Below, in pieces: positions 1 through 13,200 of a stretch of 64,000 nucleotides of DNA. A model generated the notes under the pieces. That model worked only from the letters and a program-made list of their open reading frames with translations. It made no database searches and was not told where the DNA came from. Source of the stretch: Myoxocephalus aenaeus (Eukaryota > Chordata > Actinopteri > Perciformes > Cottidae); NCBI GenBank assembly GCA_038501785.1, contig JBAMJR010000469.1, positions 62,501 through 126,500 of the forward strand, in the 5' to 3' direction. How positions within the stretch are numbered: the stretch's first letter is position 1; every line of letters begins with the position of its first letter. The position numbers and the translations under genes were made by a program.

Positions 1-455
1 TATAGAAGTCTATGCTTCATGTGTTAAAGCTACATTCTCTCTCCTGACCACCAGGGGGCGACTCCTCTGGTTGTATAGAAGTCTATGCTTCATGTGTTAA
101 AGCTACATTCTCTCTCCTGACCACCAGGGGGCGACTCCTCTGGTTGTATAGAAGTCTATGCTTCATGTGTTAAAGCTGCATTATCTCTCCTGACCACCAG
201 GGGGCGACTCCTCTGGTTGTATAGAAGTCTATGCTTCATGTGTTAAAGCTGCACTCTCTCTCCTGACCACCAGGGGGTGACTCCTCTGGTTGTATAGAAG
301 TCTATGCTTCATGTGTTAAAGCTGCATTCTCTCTCCTGACCACCAGGGGGCGACTCCTCTGGTTGTATAGAAGTCTATGCTTCATGTGTTAAAGCTGCAC
401 TCCTCCTCAGTCCATATATGGTCACTTCCTGTTCACTGGTAGCAAAGAAAGCAAG
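1..455 (+). repeat. 73-bp satellite, copy A (about 5.7 units), with flank
   Basis: Tandem 73-bp unit beginning TATAGAAGTCTATGCTTCAT and carrying TGACCACCAGGGGGCGACTC. The array is cut by the left window edge and ends near 415, followed by flank containing TGGTCACTTCCTGTTCACTG, which recurs near 8,610. Units differ mainly at the CG of GGGGGCGAC (GGGGGTGAC in one), consistent with CpG decay. Confidence 0.9.
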
Positions 456-937
456 ATGGCATGCATGAATCCAAGATGGGGACTTCAGGCTTCATGACAT
501 CAGTCCACAAACAGTGTATGGTTCTAAGTATAAAAATACTTTTCGCTTTTCCCTTTGTGGTATTTATTCTCATGATGTAGTACTCATGATGTACTTTCAC
601 TGCTTTTACTTTTATTTCAGTGCATTTTGAAAGCAGCACTTTTGCCTGTAAATGATATAAATCCCTCTTTTCCTGGTGTTGGTCGTCTTGTTGGACCCGA
701 TCTCGTCCTCTCACTCGCTCAGCTGCAACATAAATAAAAAATAAAATGAACCACAGTTTGCAGGGAAAATAACCTGCGAATCAATTCCACGCTCAGCAGA
801 TTCCTCCTGGTCTTGTTTTTCCAATTAAGTGTCTGGGTGCAGGGGAGAGGTAAGTTGTTTATTTTGGCCGGTAAATGACATTTATGCAAATTCCCTGAGG
901 ATGGATTGCTGACGGAGGCGTCTGAGGCGGCTCGATG

Positions 938-1148
938 CAGACGAGTAGTCTGTAGCTCAGGGTGAGTGGTCGTCCCACAACCACAAGGTAGCCGGTTCGA
1001 TCCCCAGTCCCCCCATAGCTCACACGTCGAAGTGTCCCTGAGCAAGACACTGAACCCCTAATTGTTCCCCGTTGCTGTGTCTACGGTGTATAGAGCAAAA
1101 ATGTAAGTCACTTTGGATAAAAGCGTCAGCTAAATGAAATGTAATAAA
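938..1148 (+). mobile_element. tRNA-derived SINE
   Basis: The head resembles a tRNA gene: TAGCTCAGGGTGAGTGG (A-box-like) and GGTTCGATCCCC (B box, near 990). A central block with GAGCAAGACACTGAACCCC follows, then the tail CACTTTGGATAAAAGCGTC and GCTAAATGAAATGTAAT, which is the conserved teleost SINE 3' tail. It is an insertion, not a functional tRNA gene. Confidence 0.8.
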
Positions 1149-1710
1149 TGGTGGGATTAGTCTTCAGCTCCACGACAACAGGAGCTGGACGGACCTCATG
1201 GTGCACGGAGACCCAGACAACCACCCAGGTAAAGCTGAAGCAGACCTGCGCTCACGAGACATGACGCAGAAAATACACTTCATTACATCGTCTTTTGAGG
1301 AACTATTGAGTGAATGAAAATACACTGAAAAGAATGTGCAACTACTATTTTCAGCCCTGAGTAGTATCGACATTTCTCAGGCTGTTTATGCCCTAAAAAA
1401 AATATATTAAAAAATAAAGGTGACTCAGCTTCTTAACAATTTATAGATGTTTATGTTCATCAACTCCTCTCCTCTACATTACAGTGAAAACAAGCTAAAG
1501 CTACATTCATTTGGTTAAATAGGCAACAGTTTGGTAAAAGGTTTGTTTTTCTGCCCCCTAGTGGCCAAAGAAAGTATCAATGCAGCTTTAAGGTTAAAGG
1601 CCTTTACACACCCAGGGGGAGTGACGAATAAATAACACAAGAAGAAAAACGTATTGTTATGTAAAGGTGAGACCGGACGGAGTGGATCTGGTCCGAGCTG
1701 CTCTGGTCAA

Positions 1711-1833
1711 GGTCTTCATCGTGGTCTTCATCGTGGTCTTCATCGTGGTCTTCATCGTACTCTTCATCGTGGTCTTCATCGTGGTCTTCATCGTGGTCTT
1801 CATCGTACTCTTCATCGTGGTCTTCATCGTGGT
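1711..1833 (+). repeat. 12-bp minisatellite (TCTTCATCGTGG)
   Basis: About ten units of GTCTTCATCGTG, two of them carrying TACTC in place of TGGTC. Both strands are open across it because the period is a multiple of 3. Confidence 0.93.
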
Positions 1834-2234
1834 TCCGTATGTTTTATTATTTCTTCCGTTCCAAACAGACTGTATATGAGAAGTTCGCAGATTTCCGCCA
1901 TCTTGGATTACGGCCGTCGCCATGTTGTTTTTTAATCCATGGTAACGGAAGTTACTGAGTAGTTTTGTCATAGTTATCCATAGTTGTCCATAGTTGTCCA
2001 TAGGCGCCAGAAAACGTGTATTGGCGCGGTGAGAAAAGGCCTGGAGAAAGCGTGTGTTCCCCCTCAGGAACAGCTGCTGAACCTGAATGTTTGTAAAGGA
2101 GAATGAGATTAAAAGAGAAACAGAGCGGCGGTTTGTTAATCCTCTCTGTGACTTCCTGTAAACTGAGAGGAGCTGTGTGTGCATGCATATCAGTCCATCT
2201 GTGTGTCGGCCCCTCAACACACCACGACTGCATC

Positions 2235-2236
<2 letters not shown>

Positions 2237-2269
<33 letters not shown>
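2237..2269 (+). repeat. (GT)n microsatellite
   Basis: 33-bp tract. Other short tracts of the left third: (ATA)n at 2,943-2,965, (GT)n at 5,184-5,236, (TA)n at 6,020-6,055 and (AC)n at 8,921-8,954. Confidence 0.93.
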
Positions 2270-2274
<5 letters not shown>

Positions 2275-2299
2275 GGCTCATCCCCAGGTTTTCCTGATT

Positions 2300-4340
2300 T
2301 CCCCTCGGTAAAGCAGAGCTAACCTGCAGCTCATTATTCCCTCTGCTGAAGCTCCTCTTCATGCTCGCTCTCCTAATCTGACGGCTTTCTGTCCGTCCAT
2401 CGTCTCCGCCAGCCGTCCGTATCGCGGTTCAGCAAAATGACTTTCTGAAGGCCGAACGCCGGCGTCATCATTATCTTAAGCCATTATCTGCCACTGGTCT
2501 TATGCCAAAAGTCCCCTCCCCTTAAATTACAAATATGTTTTTTTCCTGAGACTTATTCTTGTGGAAGAGGAGAAAGCCCCTGAATATGAATTCCAACCGT
2601 AATATATAAAAATATGTGCGAGGAGGTTTCTAACGTCTGGGTGGAGGAACAAACACATAAATGTGGTCCAAACCAAACAGATCAAGCTGACGGTTTTAAT
2701 TGGTTCCACTGAACTTTTATTAGCTTTAAAAAGGTTGACGGGAGACGCACAAACACAGAGCAACACGATCAGATAACATTATGGGATGGTTTTGGTCTAA
2801 TTCAGGGCAGCATGTGGATGCACTTTCCTCCGAGAGATCCAGCGACCATGGAGGAGACGGGTTAGCTCACAACGTCACTGCATCATCACTCCGTCTACAC
2901 TTCCTCTCTCAAACTGTCAAATGAAAGAGAACATGCCAAAACAATAATAATAATAATAATAATAACGACAGTTTCCAGCTGTATGCAGCATTGGGGCAAG
3001 CTCTAAACACAATTTGACATATTATGAATTAGTAATGTTACAAGGAACTTTGGTTCTGGGTCTCGTGCTTCTGCTCTAAATGACTGGAGTCCTGGTGTAA
3101 TTTCTGGGGTTGGACCTCTTCTCCCCGTGTTCCAGTAGTCGTATGAACCCCGATGAGTTATAATACTTGTGTTATTTTATATCTTTTTTTTTTCAGAATT
3201 TAACCAGATTCCCCAAAAATGGCTCCTCGAGCAGTGCCCGGGTTTTTCAGACCGTATGGTTCAGGGTTTTAACAACAGCCCACGTACTAATAAAACATCT
3301 TTTTGAAAGATTAGGACCTAAAGAATCAGAATCTGCAATCACAATAAAACAAAGCATTGGAGTGTGACGAAGGAGTTTCAGTCAAAAAACGGTGTTGTTC
3401 GGTTAAAAAATTGACAAAAATGAATAATTTTATGGCAACACATTGGCCGATGTGGGCATGCTGGGTACCGACATGGTCAGGAGATTGAAACGTGAGCGGA
3501 ACAGGAAGCTCAGGACTCGGAAACGTGAGACGGAGGGAAAGAAAAGAAGCTCCGGTCGGTTTGTGATTTTTCAGGTACTAATTAGGAGTCTATAATGATT
3601 TTTATTTCATTGTTATATATCATCGTTTGGGTTAAAATAACTACAAAAGTGCTTGAACGTCATTTTGAAAGTTACATGATAAATAACTTATACTTCTTCG
3701 TTCCTGATCATGTGGATAACAAACGTAAAACTGAACTACACGCATCATGTCTGGTGGGTAAAGCTTCACGTTGTCGTATAGCTCGTATTCTTTAAATGAA
3801 ATACAGGAGAATATACGTAAAGTGGTCTTGAAGTTGAAGTTTAATGTTTTCCCGAGCTCCACCTTTAGAACTCGACTCACCTGTTTGACCGGCTCTGATG
3901 TGCAACACCTGTCAGGCCGATGGATTATCTCACTCACGTGGATTTAAACACCGTGACCACAGAGAAAATGAGCCTTTTGTGCTCAGAAGAAGAACTTTTC
4001 TTTCACCCGAGAAGAACGTTTATTGGATTATTAATTTATTATATAAATAACCGTTTCAGTGAATTCAATTTCCATTAGTGTTTCGTTTGATTTGGTTGAA
4101 TCTTATTTGGAGGAGTTTACGTCCACAGAGTCTCTTTCATTCGTTCTGTAAATGTCTCATCGGCCTTCAGGTTGTGTTTTTATAATCACCATCAATTATT
4201 TACATCTAGAAGTCATCTGGACGTCGTTGTGGAGGAAAATAACTTTTAGAATGACGAAGGTTTTTAATTTTGTATAAGAGAGATACGTCGAGTAAATCAC
4301 AAGAGAGAAGAATGACAGGATGAATTCATGAAGTCAGCAG
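2300..4340. other. Intergenic, no gene seen
   Basis: Only short open frames without coding character, plus one short (ATA)n tract. Confidence 0.6.
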
Positions 4341-4672
4341 AACGGATGGAGGGATGGAGAGGTAGTGGGAGGAGAGATGGAGAGATGGAGGGAGGAGAGA
4401 TGGAGGGAGGAGAGATGAGGGAGAAGAGATGGAGAGATGAGGGAGGAGAGATGGAGGGAGGAGAGATGAGGGAGAAGAGATGGAGAGAGTAGAGATGGAG
4501 GGAGGAGGGGTGGAGGGAGGAGAGATGGAGGGATGGAGAGATGAGGGAGGGAGGATGGAGTAGAGATGGAGGGATGAGAGATGGAGGGAGGATGGAGTAG
4601 AGATGGAGGGATGAGAGATGGAGGGATGAGAGATGGAGGGATGGAGAGATGAGAGATGGAGGGGTGGAGACA
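4341..4672 (+). repeat. Purine-rich GGAGGGAGGAGAGATGGAG minisatellite
   Basis: About 330 bp of variable GAGATGGAGGGA-type units, entirely purine plus T on the plus strand. A homopurine bias of this length could favour triplex structures. Confidence 0.93.
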
Positions 4673-4784
4673 CGCCCACGTGTCTCTTTGTTTACCTTTT
4701 TTTTTTTTTACGTCTTCATGCTTCCTTTGGGAACTGCGTGTTTAGCGTCACATTGCTATGAACTGTGGGTAATTCCCTTAGGCA

Positions 4785-4925
4785 AAGTCAGCATCTAATG
4801 CTGACTTACGGAAAGGGATCATAAAGGGTCAACATGTCTGCCAGAGAGCCTCGAGCACTCTACGATGTGACAATGGGACAGAACCAAACCCTCACGGACT
4901 TCGCGGGAGCCTCAAAGTCCGTGAG
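4785..4925. other. Two perfect hairpins in unique-looking sequence
   Basis: AAGTCAGCAT-cta-ATGCTGACTT (4,785-4,807) and CTCACGGACTT-13 nt-AAGTCCGTGAG (4,891-4,925) are perfect inverted repeats about 85 bp apart. The surrounding sequence to about 5,100 (ending CGCCGGCCCTGC) may be the end of a decayed DNA transposon. Confidence 0.55.
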
Positions 4926-5180
4926 TCCGTAAGGGTGGAGACTGGAATTGACCCTCTCTGTACTTGATGAGAAAACTCACAGCTGAATCCCTCGGTCGCG
5001 AATTGCTCAGTGCTGAAATGTGCGCTGTGAGGGCGCCCCCAACCCATTTGTCGCCCTAGGCAGTCCCTAGTTCGCCGATAGCAATCGCCGGCCCTGCTTC
5101 CAACAGCTCGACAGACTTTAATGAAACTTGCTTATCCTGAAATTTCTGTTACCTGCATTCATTATTTAAACTTACTGTCT

Positions 5181-5238
<58 letters not shown>

Positions 5239-5239
5239 A

Positions 5240-6015
5240 TTACAGAGAAGGCAGCTGTGATTGATGGCTGCAGCAGAGGAGGAGGAAAGAGGAAGAGCGC
5301 AGGAAGCCGGACGGAGAGAGAGAGCGTCCTCCTTCGGTCTCTTGAGTCTGCAGAGACCGGCGACCTTCACTGTGACCTTCACTGTGACCTCAGCTGGTCT
5401 TCTACGTCTCCACGGGCTTCCTTTGTAATGCAGTTTGACGTTAACATGTTCTAACCGTGTCGTCAATCAGAGCTCAGTCTCAATAATGGAGACATCAAAC
5501 TGAATCGGACGGTGAACTTCCACTCAGTCGACCTCTGTTCGTGTGCTGCGTGAAACGAGAAGTTAACGGTGATTTATTTGTGTCGTAGCGGCTCTTTTCT
5601 GTACTTATTTTAACCCAAACCGCGATCTTCTCCTAAAAGTAACCAAGTAGTTGCTTCCCGTAAAAGAAAACTATTTAAAAAAAGAACCGGAAGTTTATTT
5701 TGTAAAGACTGAAGAGCGTAAATCGCTGCGTGTTGTTGGACTTTCACATTAAAAACACATGAAAAATGAAGAGTAACTTTTGTGTTTCCTTCCAGGTCGT
5801 TCATGAACATCGGTGGATTTCAAATGAGATGAAATTAATTAGATAAACCTGAAATTTTCCCAAACCACCACAGAAACCAGTGAAGTCATGAAACAATCAA
5901 TATATCCTGGTGGGCTTTTATTACTTCATATTGTTGTTACAGCTTCATCTTTAATATCCAATGCAATCACAATTGTTCTTGAACTGTTGAGACTTTATTC
6001 ACTAAATTACAACTA

Positions 6016-6057
<42 letters not shown>

Positions 6058-7520
6058 CAATTGCCACAAAATGATGTCCCTTGTTTCCAAAATATGGCAA
6101 CATTTCCCCCGATATTATGTAGTATATTATAAGTATAATGTTGATATTTAAGGTCTGCTCTCCCATCGGAGGCTCTGATACCTGAGCACTTCCTCCCAGG
6201 TGATGTGTCGTACGTTTGGAAACCGGTGTGAACGCATCGCTCTGAGTCTGGTTCTGAGTCTCAGCTCCTTAATCCATTACCGGCAGGAAGCCGTCCTCCT
6301 CCCCCGAGAGGCCCTCCGTCTGGAGGATTAGTCGGCCGTCCAGGTGGAGCTCGTTATTGAAAGAGCTCACCTGTCTCGTTCACCTCGCTCGAGCTCCAGG
6401 AGACGGAAACGTCCAATTCCTGTGATATTTGACTTCTTGGGGGACGTGAAGAGGCGGCGCTCCATAAATCTCCACCTCGGGGGAAACTCCATGTTTTATT
6501 CACGCTCACCTCTCCTTTTGGTTCTGCCTTCAACTACAGGTTCTGTTCTGAGCAATTACTCTGACCCGTCTCACCACTCTTAGAAAAAGAGCCTAATTGT
6601 AAAGTGCGTTATATTTAGTTGCCGTGTGGCTTCATTCCCACCTTTTTACCAAATTGCACCGACAGCTGAGCAGTTTCAGATCAATGCTGCCTGTTGTGCA
6701 ATGCATGCTGGGACGCGGCAGGTCTCCGTCTCGCGGCCCGTGACCAGAGCAGCTCGGCTCCGTAATGACACACGTCTGAGTCGTCGCGGCGCTTCTTCCA
6801 CCCGGCAGACGGGCAATTGGTCAATTTCAATTAGGCCGTTGTTATCGCGCCTTCAGGAGACGGATGGCTGCTGCGGATTGGACGGGACGCGGCGCCGTTA
6901 GCCGACGGGAAACGCAATCTGTCCCCCGCTTCCCACCCGTCTTCATCTCTCTGCGCCACACACGCGGCGGCGGCGGTCGATAGCTAATCCTGCAGCTTGC
7001 CCTGCTTCTGGTCCGCGGCGTCTCTCCGCTCCTCCGGCCGAGGACAACAACATCGCTTGTGTCTGACGAGAAGCTGCAGTGATTTAGGAGCAGCAGGACG
7101 GCTCGTCGCTGGGAGGAAGTGGAGCTCACGGAGCGGCTCTGACTCGCTCAACAGGCCGCACGTTATCCTGCAAGAAACAACTCGGCCCCGGAGAGGAATC
7201 TGTTGACATGAAGCGTTTCACTCAGTGAAGCATCAAAGTTCATTTTTTACCTTTAAAATAATTGTTTTTGTGCTTAGAATTAGTCGCTTAAAGACAAACC
7301 TCTTCTCAGAGCACCTACATGCTCCTTTTCGGTTATTTGCAGCATTTATTTCCGTGTAGGTTCACCAGAACTTCCTTCAGCTCAGACTCCAGCAGAGACC
7401 AGTTCACCGTGTTGCTGGACCCGCTGGAGGGAAGGGGGCCCGGGAGAACCAGAACCAGAACTGAGGGTCAGACCTGCTGCAGTAAAATGAGGTTTTCTAA
7501 AGGAACCCTGGTGCTCAGAA
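5240..7520. other. Intergenic; GC-richer block at 6,150-7,210
   Basis: No gene recognised. The block 6,600-6,900 has ordered, non-repetitive sequence (e.g. CAATTGGTCAATTTCAATTA near 6,815) that could be a conserved non-coding element. This is a guess from composition. Confidence 0.35.
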
Positions 7521-7637
7521 ACACTACCGCTTTAGTCCACAGGGGGCGCCAGAACCAACACTACCTCTTTAGTCCACAGGGGGCACCAGAACCAACACTA
7601 CCGCTTTAGTCCACAGGGGGCGCCAGAACCAACACTA
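7521..7637 (+). repeat. 37-bp tandem repeat, three units, containing CCACAGGGGGCGCC
   Basis: Three units of ACACTACCGCTTTAGTCCAC followed by AGGGGGCGCCAGAACCA. The middle unit has lost a CpG (GGGGGCACC). The G-rich core is a partial match to a CTCF motif. Confidence 0.9.
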
Positions 7638-7976
7638 CATGAAAGCTCCTCATAGCTTTAATAAGACCTCCATTGGAGCACAGAGAACATTGAGTTTAAT
7701 TTGGTGGGGAAATCTCAATGGAAGCTAATAAAGACTGAGCTGCAGAGAGCTAATGCGCCTTAATGAACATTAAACCAGCGGTATGATGACGAGGAGGAGG
7801 AGGAGGAAGAGGAGGCTGAGAGCTGCGGCATGAAAGAGGATAAAACTGAGCTGCGTGACTACGACTGGCAACACAAAGCTCTGGATGCTCCTTTTCTCAG
7901 ATTCCCTCACACATGTTTCTATCTCATTATCTTTGAGCCGGTGTCTCAGATCCAATCCAGTGTCAACACTCCAGTG

Positions 7977-8041
7977 CTCCTCCTCCTCCTCCTCCTCCTC
8001 CTCCTCCTCCTCCTCCTCCTCCTCCTCCTCCTCCTCCTCCT
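7977..8041 (+). repeat. (CTC)n trinucleotide repeat
   Basis: 65-bp pure (CTC)n, open as poly-Leu, poly-Ser or poly-Glu in different frames but with no gene support. Confidence 0.96.
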
Positions 8042-8917
8042 GCCACTCAAAGGAATAACTCACCCGGCGGCCCACAGTGATATCAGGCTGCTATCGATTG
8101 AGAGACGGAGGGGAAGTCGCAGTGTGAAGGAAATAAAGCGGAGGAGAAGTTAATGAACTCCTGACACACCGACACGTATTGATGGCCGTCGCTCTCGTGA
8201 GAAGAAACAAACATGGAGGTTTAATCCGTCGAGTGAAGATCTGAGATGCGTAAAATAGAAGAACTTTTCAGGTTTAGGAGAAGACTGTGAAATACTTAGG
8301 TTTAATAAAGACGGTGAATGGGTTTGATAAGCGATGACCACATCTACCGGCATCAAAACAGGAAGGCAGCGGTAAAGTATTTAATCCCGCCTCTTGCTTG
8401 ATTTGATTGGCTGCCTCGGCCAAGCGTGACACTGACGAGCCTGGCGCTGAAAAATAATAAAAGTTCCTATATTTTAACAGTTATATTTTTTAGAGGCTCT
8501 GTCAAACACCGTCGTGCTGAAAGAAGCTTCAGATCAGAAAACATTGTGTCAAAAACTCTTTAAATGAACTTCATTAAACCCTTCTCTCTACACGTCGCTC
8601 CTCAGTCCTAATATGATCACTTCCTGTTCACTGGTTGCAAAAAAAAGAAAAGATGGCGACGTCAGTCCCCTTCTTGCAGACTGGCAGCATCACATGCCGG
8701 CTGCAAAGACCTTGGTGGCTTTAAAGCACAAATCAATGCAGGTTGTCATCCTTCCAGAGAGTGAGTGAGTGAGTGAGTGAGCTTCCACCTCCCATTTCAC
8801 CTTGTTCAGATTAGACCTTCAAATGCCACGGGGCAAAATTAATCAAATTAGGGCAAAGATGTTTGATGGACCAACGACCTCCATTTTGTCTTCACACACG
8901 CGTATACACTCTGCTTT

Positions 8918-8955
<38 letters not shown>

Positions 8956-9118
8956 ATCTGTAAATTAAATCAGGCTCTACATTAATTTGACTAATTGAAG
9001 CTGGAGTAACATTGATGTCCCTGGATTTTTATTTGAAGAGTGATATTAATATTGAAGACAACCACAAGTATATTTAAGGTATTTTACTTCATTTACTGAT
9101 ATGTGTGCACCGAGAACT

Positions 9119-9556
9119 GTCAATCACCCTGTAGCCCCGCCCTAAAGCGTCCCCTGCTTTATGGTCTGTTTGACTCTAAATGACCATAATTTACTAAATG
9201 AACATCATGCTGTATTGAAGAAGACTTGAAACTAGAGATTGAGACATAAACTCATGTTTACAATGTTTACTGAGGGAATACATCAAGAGAAGTAAAGTCA
9301 TTTATATAGACTTCTATACAAGGTCAGGAGAGAGAATGCAGCTTTAACACATGACGCATATACTTCTATACAACCAGAGGAGTCAGCCCCTGGTGGTCAG
9401 GAGAGAATGCAGCTTTAACACATGACGCATAGACTTCTATACAACCAGAGGAGTCAGCCCCTGGTGGTCAGGAGAGAATGCAGCTTTAACACATGACGCA
9501 TAGACTTCTATACAACCAGAGGAGTCAGCCCCTGGTGGTCAGGAGAGAGAATGCAC
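9119..9556 (-). repeat. 73-bp satellite, copy B (about 3.4 units) plus conserved flank
   Basis: Inverted relative to copy A. The flank at 9,119-9,305 (TCAATCACCCTGTAGCCCCG to CATCAAGAGAAGTAAAGTCA) is shared with copies C and E, so array and flank belong to one dispersed element. Units here read CCACCAGGGGCTGAC, one G shorter than elsewhere, and carry ATGACGCAT instead of ATGAAGCAT. Confidence 0.88.
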
Positions 9557-10656
9557 AGCAGCAGCACTAAGATCACTCTGCTGATGGACTGGGTCTGAAC
9601 CGTGTGGGACGATCTGAAGTTTGACACATTTATCCTCTGCTGGCAGGCCAAAGATGATGATTGTGTTTGAACTGATTAGGATTTCATTTCGTCTGGTTAG
9701 GCAACACAGGGTTACTTCTTTGTCCTTGGGTTAGTTTTCTGTGGCATCATTTCATTTGTTTTTTTCTCTAATAAAATAAAAGTCTGCACTCTGTTGTGGA
9801 GCGTTATTTCTTGGCCACCATTAGTGAACTGACTGGTGGACGGATCAGTTAGAGGACGGAGGATCAACGGCTTCATCGATAGTCATCATGGTTCTGTTGT
9901 TCATCCAATAACATCCAGCAGTAGATGAGTTCTGACGCCTGATGGAACCATGTGCTCCATCTTACAGGGGTCCTCTTTAAACCGGCTGTGACTGGAAGCT
10001 ATGGTGACGGAGCCCAACGTCATAATCCTTATTTTATATGAACAATGCACCAGTACTGTTCTTCAAAAGTTTCTTTTGAGAACCTTTTTTAATGACAAAC
10101 AGCAAAAAAAGGTTCTTTGAGGCACTTTATGGGTTCTTTGCTGCTGATCGTTGGACTGTGAGGAGTTAACTCTCTGCTCCATGAACCCGTTTCTGTGTTG
10201 TGTTTAAATGGTTTAAAAAGACATGTTGGTGCTGTTCCTTTGGGTTTTATGTTCAGACTTGTGTTCAGCTAAAGTCCAGCGTCTCAGTCTAACACATGAG
10301 GTCTGCATTCAGACTTCATATCTCAGACTGAGTGTCCACGCCTCCTCTTTAAGCCTAAAGAAAGGACAACGGCTCCTTCTGATTGGCTGAGAGGAGACGA
10401 ACCAAGCCGCTCTCAGGTCTTCATCAGGAGACAACAGCTGATCTGAATCAACTCCACTCAGAGACCTGAGACTGCAGCTGGAATTAATGAGCAGTATGAA
10501 CCAATTAAAGAGCATGAAGATGAATTCAAGCAGGTAGCCAGAGCAGAGACTTTAATATTGGTGCAATGTCGGCTCTCTTTCTGGTTCAGGTCAATATTTC
10601 TAATTGAAATATATTTATTGTGCAGGAAGACCAGACGCCTTCACGTTGTTATGCCT

Positions 10657-11008
10657 TCACGTTACGATGTTCACGTAGTAACAATGTTCAGGTAGTTACG
10701 ATGTTCAGGTAGTTACGATGTTCAGGTAGTTACGATGTTCAGGTAGTTACGATGTTCAGGTAGTTACGATGTTCACGTAGTTACGATGTTCACGTAGTAA
10801 CGATGTTCAGGTAGTAACAATGTTCAGGTAGTAACAATGTTCACGTAGTTACGATGTTCACGTAGTTACGATGTTCACGTAGTTACGATGTTCACGTAGT
10901 AACGATGTTCAGGTAGTAACGATGTTCAGGTAGTTACAATGTTCCCGTAGTTACGATGTTCAGGTAGTAACGATGTTCAGGTAGTTATGATGTTACGATG
11001 TTACGTGT
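10657..11008 (+). repeat. 18-bp minisatellite, about 19 units
   Basis: Unit ACGATGTTCAGGTAGTTA with alternating CAGG/CACG and GTTA/GTAA variants. It is confined to this stretch, with no similarity to the neighbouring LINE remnant. Confidence 0.95.
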
Positions 11009-11399
11009 TGTAAATAATGACCCTGAGAGCCGATGACTGCCTTTGTCAGGGTGGACGTCCAAATGAAATCCAGGTGAACGTTCAGCTGTCGTTTAGTTTA
11101 AATAGTGACGAAGGGGAGGTGGACGGTCAAACAAACAGGACTTTCACCCAAGAGACCGCTGTTAGAGACTAGTGTTCGTGTCCCAACGCCAGTGACGTGT
11201 TTACATATTTTACCACGTTGTTTTTGCTAAACCCGAATGTTAAATTCACCAGCACTAAATGTGTCAACCGACGAGTTCTGAACATTTACAAGACATAAAG
11301 TATTGTGTTTGGCTCCAGAGATATGAATAAATATAAAGAAGGGTTTGGGTTAGTTGTCTTCATTATGACTTATTTTACATTGAAAAACTTATGACTCAT

Positions 11400-12330
11400 T
11401 TCCGAACAAGCCCATGAAATCTCATGTTGACAGCCTCCTAGAACTGGACCCGAACAGTAATGATATCCCAAACTTACGAGCTCATTAAAGATGTCAACCC
11501 ACACTCCTCGCAACATTTAAGAATGGCCTGGGATTCAGATCTTGGACTGTTTATAACAAATGACCAATGGGACTCTATTTTAGACTTGATCGCTAAACGT
11601 AACTCAATACAGCTACAAGTGGTCCACAGGGCTCATTACACTAATGCTACATTGGCATAAATGTACCTCTGATCCTTTATGTCCTCGATGTAACAGCCGG
11701 CCTGCAGACCTGTTACACATGTTCTGGCTATGTCCAAAACTCTCCACCTTTTGGATAAGCATCTTTAAAGCTTATAGTGAGATGTTTGCAACTCAATTTG
11801 AACCGGACCCAACTGGCGCACTCTTTGGCTTAAGGACCGCTGTGCTTTCTGGGGCCGTGACCTGATGCTCGTCATCTCCATTCATATGTACACAACCAGG
11901 GTGTTTCTGATTACATTATTTAGTAGAGCACAATTTTTAAATGTCCAGTTACAAAAACAAAAGGTTTCACATTCAAAATGCTGCTTAATTTTTTAACGGC
12001 GAAAATTGTGAATGTTTGCGTTCAACTAAATATCTCCTAAACCCCAAGGTCTGAGGAATCTAAGGAGTCCAGACAAGGTCTGATCATTCTTTTTTTTAAG
12101 GACGTAAATGGCAATGTTGTGTGTATCTGGGTGACGGTTGGTTTCTCAGCAGGTTATTGGTGGATTCAGTAGCTCCAAGGATTCCAACTGTATGGAAATC
12201 CTGTGTAGCTTCATGCTATCAATATGAAATGCATATTTTCAAAACTCTGGGTCTTCTCCCAAGTCACTCTCGAGTCATACTTGTGGTTTATGTTCATATT
12301 TATTGTGGAATAGGGTCATAAACATGAACA
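11400..12330 (+). mobile_element. L1-like LINE remnant (ORF2 C-terminus)
   Basis: Two overlapping frames (11,460-11,660 and 11,644-11,865) encode pieces of an L1-clade ORF2 C-terminal region: W..DLG..I.NDQWDSIL, VVHRAHYTNATL, then the cysteine/histidine signature CPRCNSRPADLLHMFWLCPKL followed by FW..I. A frameshift lies between them near 11,650. Degenerate continuation is plausible to about 12,330. No 5' part is present, so this is a 5'-truncated, decayed copy. Confidence 0.7.
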
Positions 12331-12339
12331 GTGGACTTA

Positions 12340-13200
12340 TACAGGATGTGCCGTATGACACCAGAGGCCCATCTGGACTGGTTGGGCTTTTCCAGATCGA
12401 CGAAGGCTCTGGGGTTCAGAAAGTTTAAGGACGATCACAAAAGTATTGTACAATACATGTAAATGACTGCACTGCTCAATCAAGAGCACATTGTTTACAA
12501 CAGCACAACGTTCTCTTAAAGTGCAGCAGATTAATGCGCTGGGCATTAAAATGAACCTTTTCTCTTCAGGTGGAGCCCTTGGACCACAATAGAGTCAAAG
12601 GTCCACCAGTCTCACAACACACGGGGACTTGATATAGTCAAGCATAGACTTTTATAATGTATGTCTAAAACAAGTTACCCATATAAGACCCAAATTGGTC
12701 ATTTGTTTGCAGCGACAACCAGCAGGAAGTGCGATGTCTGACTTCCCCCACCCTGAGGTGCTTTAGGGACAGCAGGGTGCCCCGGCGAGGGAGTCACAGC
12801 AGGGAAAGGTGGAGACCTGACTGACGTGAGTCACGTCCTCTCTGACGTCCACCGGGGATTCCCTCGCACAGCGAGACACGACAGACAATCAGGGGCGTCG
12901 TGTTTGATGTCCATGAGAACAAAGGTTACAGCCCACATGACGCTGGAGGGAAGCGTCTGCTCCGAGGAGATGCAGCAGCTAAAAGGTCAAAGTAAAGCCC
13001 TGAGATGTCACTGTTTCTACTGGGACAACAAAGCTTACTATGAGGAGCTCTTTCCTGGAACCTAACCGACTCGTTTGGCTTCCTAGACCTAAAGAAGATG
13101 CAAGTTATTCATGTTTTAAACGCTGTATGCGTAACAATCAGATTTCATAGTAAAACGCACAAAGACGAGTTTCTTTAAGATTTAATACGAGTCGCTACAA
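12340..13200. other. Intergenic between the two LINE remnants
   Basis: No gene or clear repeat recognised. A 79-codon open frame at 12,826-13,065 has no support. Confidence 0.5.

Noticed and set aside
940..1010. tRNA gene
   Set aside because: The A- and B-box-like sequence belongs to a SINE head; the body and tail match a teleost SINE.
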